NCBI GenBank assembly: GCA_937936805.1 | Contig: CALDDP010000025.1 | Location: 1-34,216, forward strand | Length of the DNA: 34,216 nt | From: an uncultured Gammaproteobacteria bacterium | Lineage (GTDB): Bacteria; Pseudomonadota; Gammaproteobacteria; GCA-001735895 | Direction of reading: 5' to 3' | In this document: in pieces, positions 32,767-34,216 of the stretch | Position numbering within the stretch: position 1 is the stretch's first letter | Layout: each line of letters starts with the position of its first letter | Notes under the pieces: generated by a model | The model's input: the letters and a program-made list of their open reading frames with translations, nothing else | The model's database searches: none | What the model was told of the DNA's origin: nothing | Translations under genes and position numbers: made by a program

Positions 32767-33135
32767 ATGAAAATTTTGATGCTGGTTGCGCACGGTAGCC
32801 GTAATCAGGCTGCCAACGACGAAGTAAGCCGACTGGCAGCGCGGGTAGCGAGCCTTGCACAGGGCGATTTCGATGCGGTCGTCCCTGCATTTCTGGAATT
32901 AGCGGAGCCGGACATCCACCGGGGCATAGAGCGCTGTGCCGAAATGGGTGCAAGCGAAATTATCGTCGTGCCTTATTTTCTCGCTGCCGGGAAACATGTC
33001 ACCCGCGATATTCCGCTGGAACTGGAATGCGCCCGCACCGGGTATCCGCATATCAGCATCGAGACATCCCAGTACCTGGGTGAAAACAGTGCCATGGCCG
33101 AACTGATAATCCAGTGTTCGCAGAATACCAGATAG
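32767..33135 (+). CDS. Short CbiX/SirB-type sirohydrochlorin chelatase
   Basis: The 122-residue product is a single-domain class II chelatase. Metal-binding histidines are His9 (VAHGSR) and His77 (AAGKHVTRDIP), with the conserved PAFLELAEPDI and IIVVPYFL segments. Short CbiX proteins insert cobalt, nickel or iron into sirohydrochlorin or related tetrapyrroles as homodimers. Which metal is used cannot be told; no cobalamin, sirohaem or F430 genes are nearby. ATG at 32767 with AAGG and GAAAG upstream. The gene stands alone between the 402-bp gap and a 187-bp gap. Confidence 0.9.
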   Translation: MKILMLVAHGSRNQAANDEVSRLAARVASLAQGDFDAVVPAFLELAEPDIHRGIERCAEMGASEIIVVPYFLAAGKHVTRDIPLELECARTGYPHISIETSQYLGENSAMAELIIQCSQNTR

Positions 33136-33265
33136 AGCGGAAGATCTGCTCGTCCCTGCCCTGGAAGCAGCGCGCTGTCGCTCTGAGCCGGGCGCCGTAA
33201 GCGGTTGTGTGGTAAACCTGTCAGGCGGTTTTCCGAAATATGGTTTATTAGGTGTCAGGATTCCC

Positions 33266-33271
33266 TATAAT
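33266..33271 (+). promoter_or_regulatory. Candidate -10 box for the aminotransferase gene
   Basis: A perfect TATAAT lies 51 bp before the aminotransferase start codon; no strong -35 is seen at the right spacing. Downstream, ATACCG (33284-33289) and CGGTAT (33296-33301) form an inverted repeat with a 6-bp centre, placed in the predicted leader, which could be an operator or a small hairpin. Confidence 0.45.
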
Positions 33272-33322
33272 ATTGGCTTCTTCATACCGTTCGACCGGTA
33301 TCTGCCAGCACAGCGAGTATTA

Positions 33323-34216
33323 ATGATGAATGCCCCCCTCAGCAACAGCGCCTTAATCGCAAAAGACCAGGAACATATGATTCACCCGCTTCACCTCAAT
33401 CCGGCTCATGCCAATGCCCGGGTTTGGGTGAAGGCGGAAGGGTCGCATCTAATCGATGCCGACGGAAATCGGTTTATCGATGGGCTTTCATGCCTGTGGA
33501 ACGTCAGTTGCGGACACGGACGACAGCAGCTGGTCGATGCCGCCAGCAAGCAGATGCAACAAATGGCTTTTTGCTCCAGTTATAACGGCAGCTCCAACGC
33601 GCCGGCAATCGAGCTCGCCGAACGCCTGTCCGCTATCTGTTATCCGCAGATCAATAATTTTTACTTTACTTCGGGTGGTGGCGAGTCTACCGATAGCAAT
33701 TTCAAGCTGGCGCGGTTTTACTGGAAAGCTCGTGGGAAGCCCGAAAAAACCAAGGTTATAAGCCGTATCTGGGGATATCACGGAGTTACTTTCGCGGCCA
33801 TGTGTGCGACCGGTATCGCGAGTTACTGGGGTGCTTTCGAGCCTCGTATCCCGGGTTTCAGCCACATTCCCGCGCCGGATTCTTATCATTACCCGCCACC
33901 GGAGGACGGTTCGTCGATGGGGATTGCCGCTGCCAATGAGCTCGAGAAGGAAATTCTTGCACAGGGACCTGAAACCGTCGCTATGTTTATCGCTGAACCG
34001 GTTCAGGGCGCCGGGGGAGTGATAGTGCCTCCGGATGATTATTTTCCGCGGATAAGGGAAATTTGTGACAAGTACGAAGTACTGCTTGTTGCCGACGAAG
34101 TAATTACCGGTTTCGGCCGCACCGGAAAGCTGTTTGCCCTCGAACATTACGGGGTTCAGCCGGATCTGGTTCAGGTCGCCAAGTCGATTACTTCCGGCTA
34201 CCTGCCGCTAGGCGGC
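33323..34216 (+). CDS. Class III (omega) aminotransferase, N-terminal part (3' end outside window)
   Basis: The frame runs from tandem ATG codons at 33323/33326 to the window edge, giving 298 residues. Class III PLP aminotransferase features are LIDADGNRFIDGLSCLWNVSCGHG at the N-terminus, the cofactor-phosphate segment TSGGGESTDSNFKLAR (GGGES in place of the commoner GGSEA), WGYHGVTFAA, AEPVQGAGGV, and ADEVITGFGRTGKLFA with the Asp that binds the pyridine nitrogen. The window stops just after VAKSITSGYLPLGG, so the PLP lysine (in AKSITSG) is the last key residue visible. Relatives use putrescine, taurine, beta-alanine or similar amines with pyruvate; the substrate cannot be fixed from this part. 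Confidence 0.92.
   Translation, partial: MMNAPLSNSALIAKDQEHMIHPLHLNPAHANARVWVKAEGSHLIDADGNRFIDGLSCLWNVSCGHGRQQLVDAASKQMQQMAFCSSYNGSSNAPAIELAERLSAICYPQINNFYFTSGGGESTDSNFKLARFYWKARGKPEKTKVISRIWGYHGVTFAAMCATGIASYWGAFEPRIPGFSHIPAPDSYHYPPPEDGSSMGIAAANELEKEILAQGPETVAMFIAEPVQGAGGVIVPPDDYFPRIREICDKYEVLLVADEVITGFGRTGKLFALEHYGVQPDLVQVAKSITSGYLPLGG

Noticed and set aside
33168-33177. CAGCGCGCTG palindrome after cbiX
   Set aside because: A 10-bp palindrome without loop or T run is expected by chance in DNA of this composition.
1-34216. Search by eye for CRISPR arrays, IS ends, prophage genes, rRNA/tRNA and a dif site
   Set aside because: No repeated spacer structure, transposase, phage structural gene, RNA gene or dif-like 28-mer was recognised; a computed scan would be needed to exclude degenerate cases.

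Overview
The window is chromosomal DNA from a Gammaproteobacterium. This rests on gene order (ftsQ-ftsA-ftsZ; the lptF-lptG pair divergent from pepA-holC-valS; efp next to epmA; adjacent parE and parC) and on close agreement of many products with their E. coli counterparts, including XerD, ParC/ParE, EF-P with Lys34 and Psd with Ser254. An AlgP-like histone-tail protein and a FimX-like protein recall Pseudomonas and related groups. I cannot assign a genus. There is no rRNA or tRNA gene, no CRISPR array, no insertion sequence and no recognisable prophage. Nearly all of the window is coding.

Layout. Positions 1-3.4 kb hold the 3' end of the division cluster: the tail of ftsQ, then ftsA and ftsZ. 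A YrbL-family kinase-like gene follows ftsZ, where many Gammaproteobacteria have lpxC. Positions 3.4-9.0 kb (minus strand) carry pepA, holC, a small acidic unknown, valS and a DoxX-family gene. Divergent from these are lptF-lptG (9.1-11.3 kb), which encode the permease of the LPS transporter, followed by a convergent RDD-domain gene. Positions 11.9-13.4 kb hold a lysine/alanine/proline-rich histone-H1-like gene, a strong intrinsic terminator, and xerD directly after it. The co-chaperone cnoX (minus) and parE-parC (topoisomerase IV, plus) diverge from 14.3 kb. Positions 18.6-21.3 kb (minus) carry a conserved cysteine-containing membrane protein of unknown function and a FimX-like protein with degenerate REC, GGDEF and EAL domains. 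Then come efp-epmA (translation factor and its lysylating enzyme), a minus-strand sco-pcuAC-psd run (copper delivery, phosphatidylethanolamine synthesis), and a plus-strand run prmB, djlA, DUF2007/zinc-ribbon and a small secreted protein.

Positions 27.5-32.4 kb look the most accessory. Five minus-strand genes are packed head to tail: an active-looking diguanylate cyclase, an N-acyl-D-amino-acid deacylase, a uracil-DNA-glycosylase-family protein, a group II PLP decarboxylase and a LysE/RhtB exporter, the last three overlapping by 4 bp. A 402-bp gene-free region with repeats and a perfect dyad follows, then a short CbiX/SirB-type chelatase and the 5' part of a class III aminotransferase that runs off the window.

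Most genes are housekeeping: cell division, chromosome dimer resolution and decatenation, LPS export, translation. I see no clear multi-gene novel system. The best candidates for something undescribed are the cysteine-containing membrane protein beside the FimX-like gene, the decarboxylase/exporter/deacylase/UDG unit, a possible 19-codon leader ORF coupled to a TTG-started parE, and the repeat-bearing gap before cbiX. Base composition and codon use were not computed.
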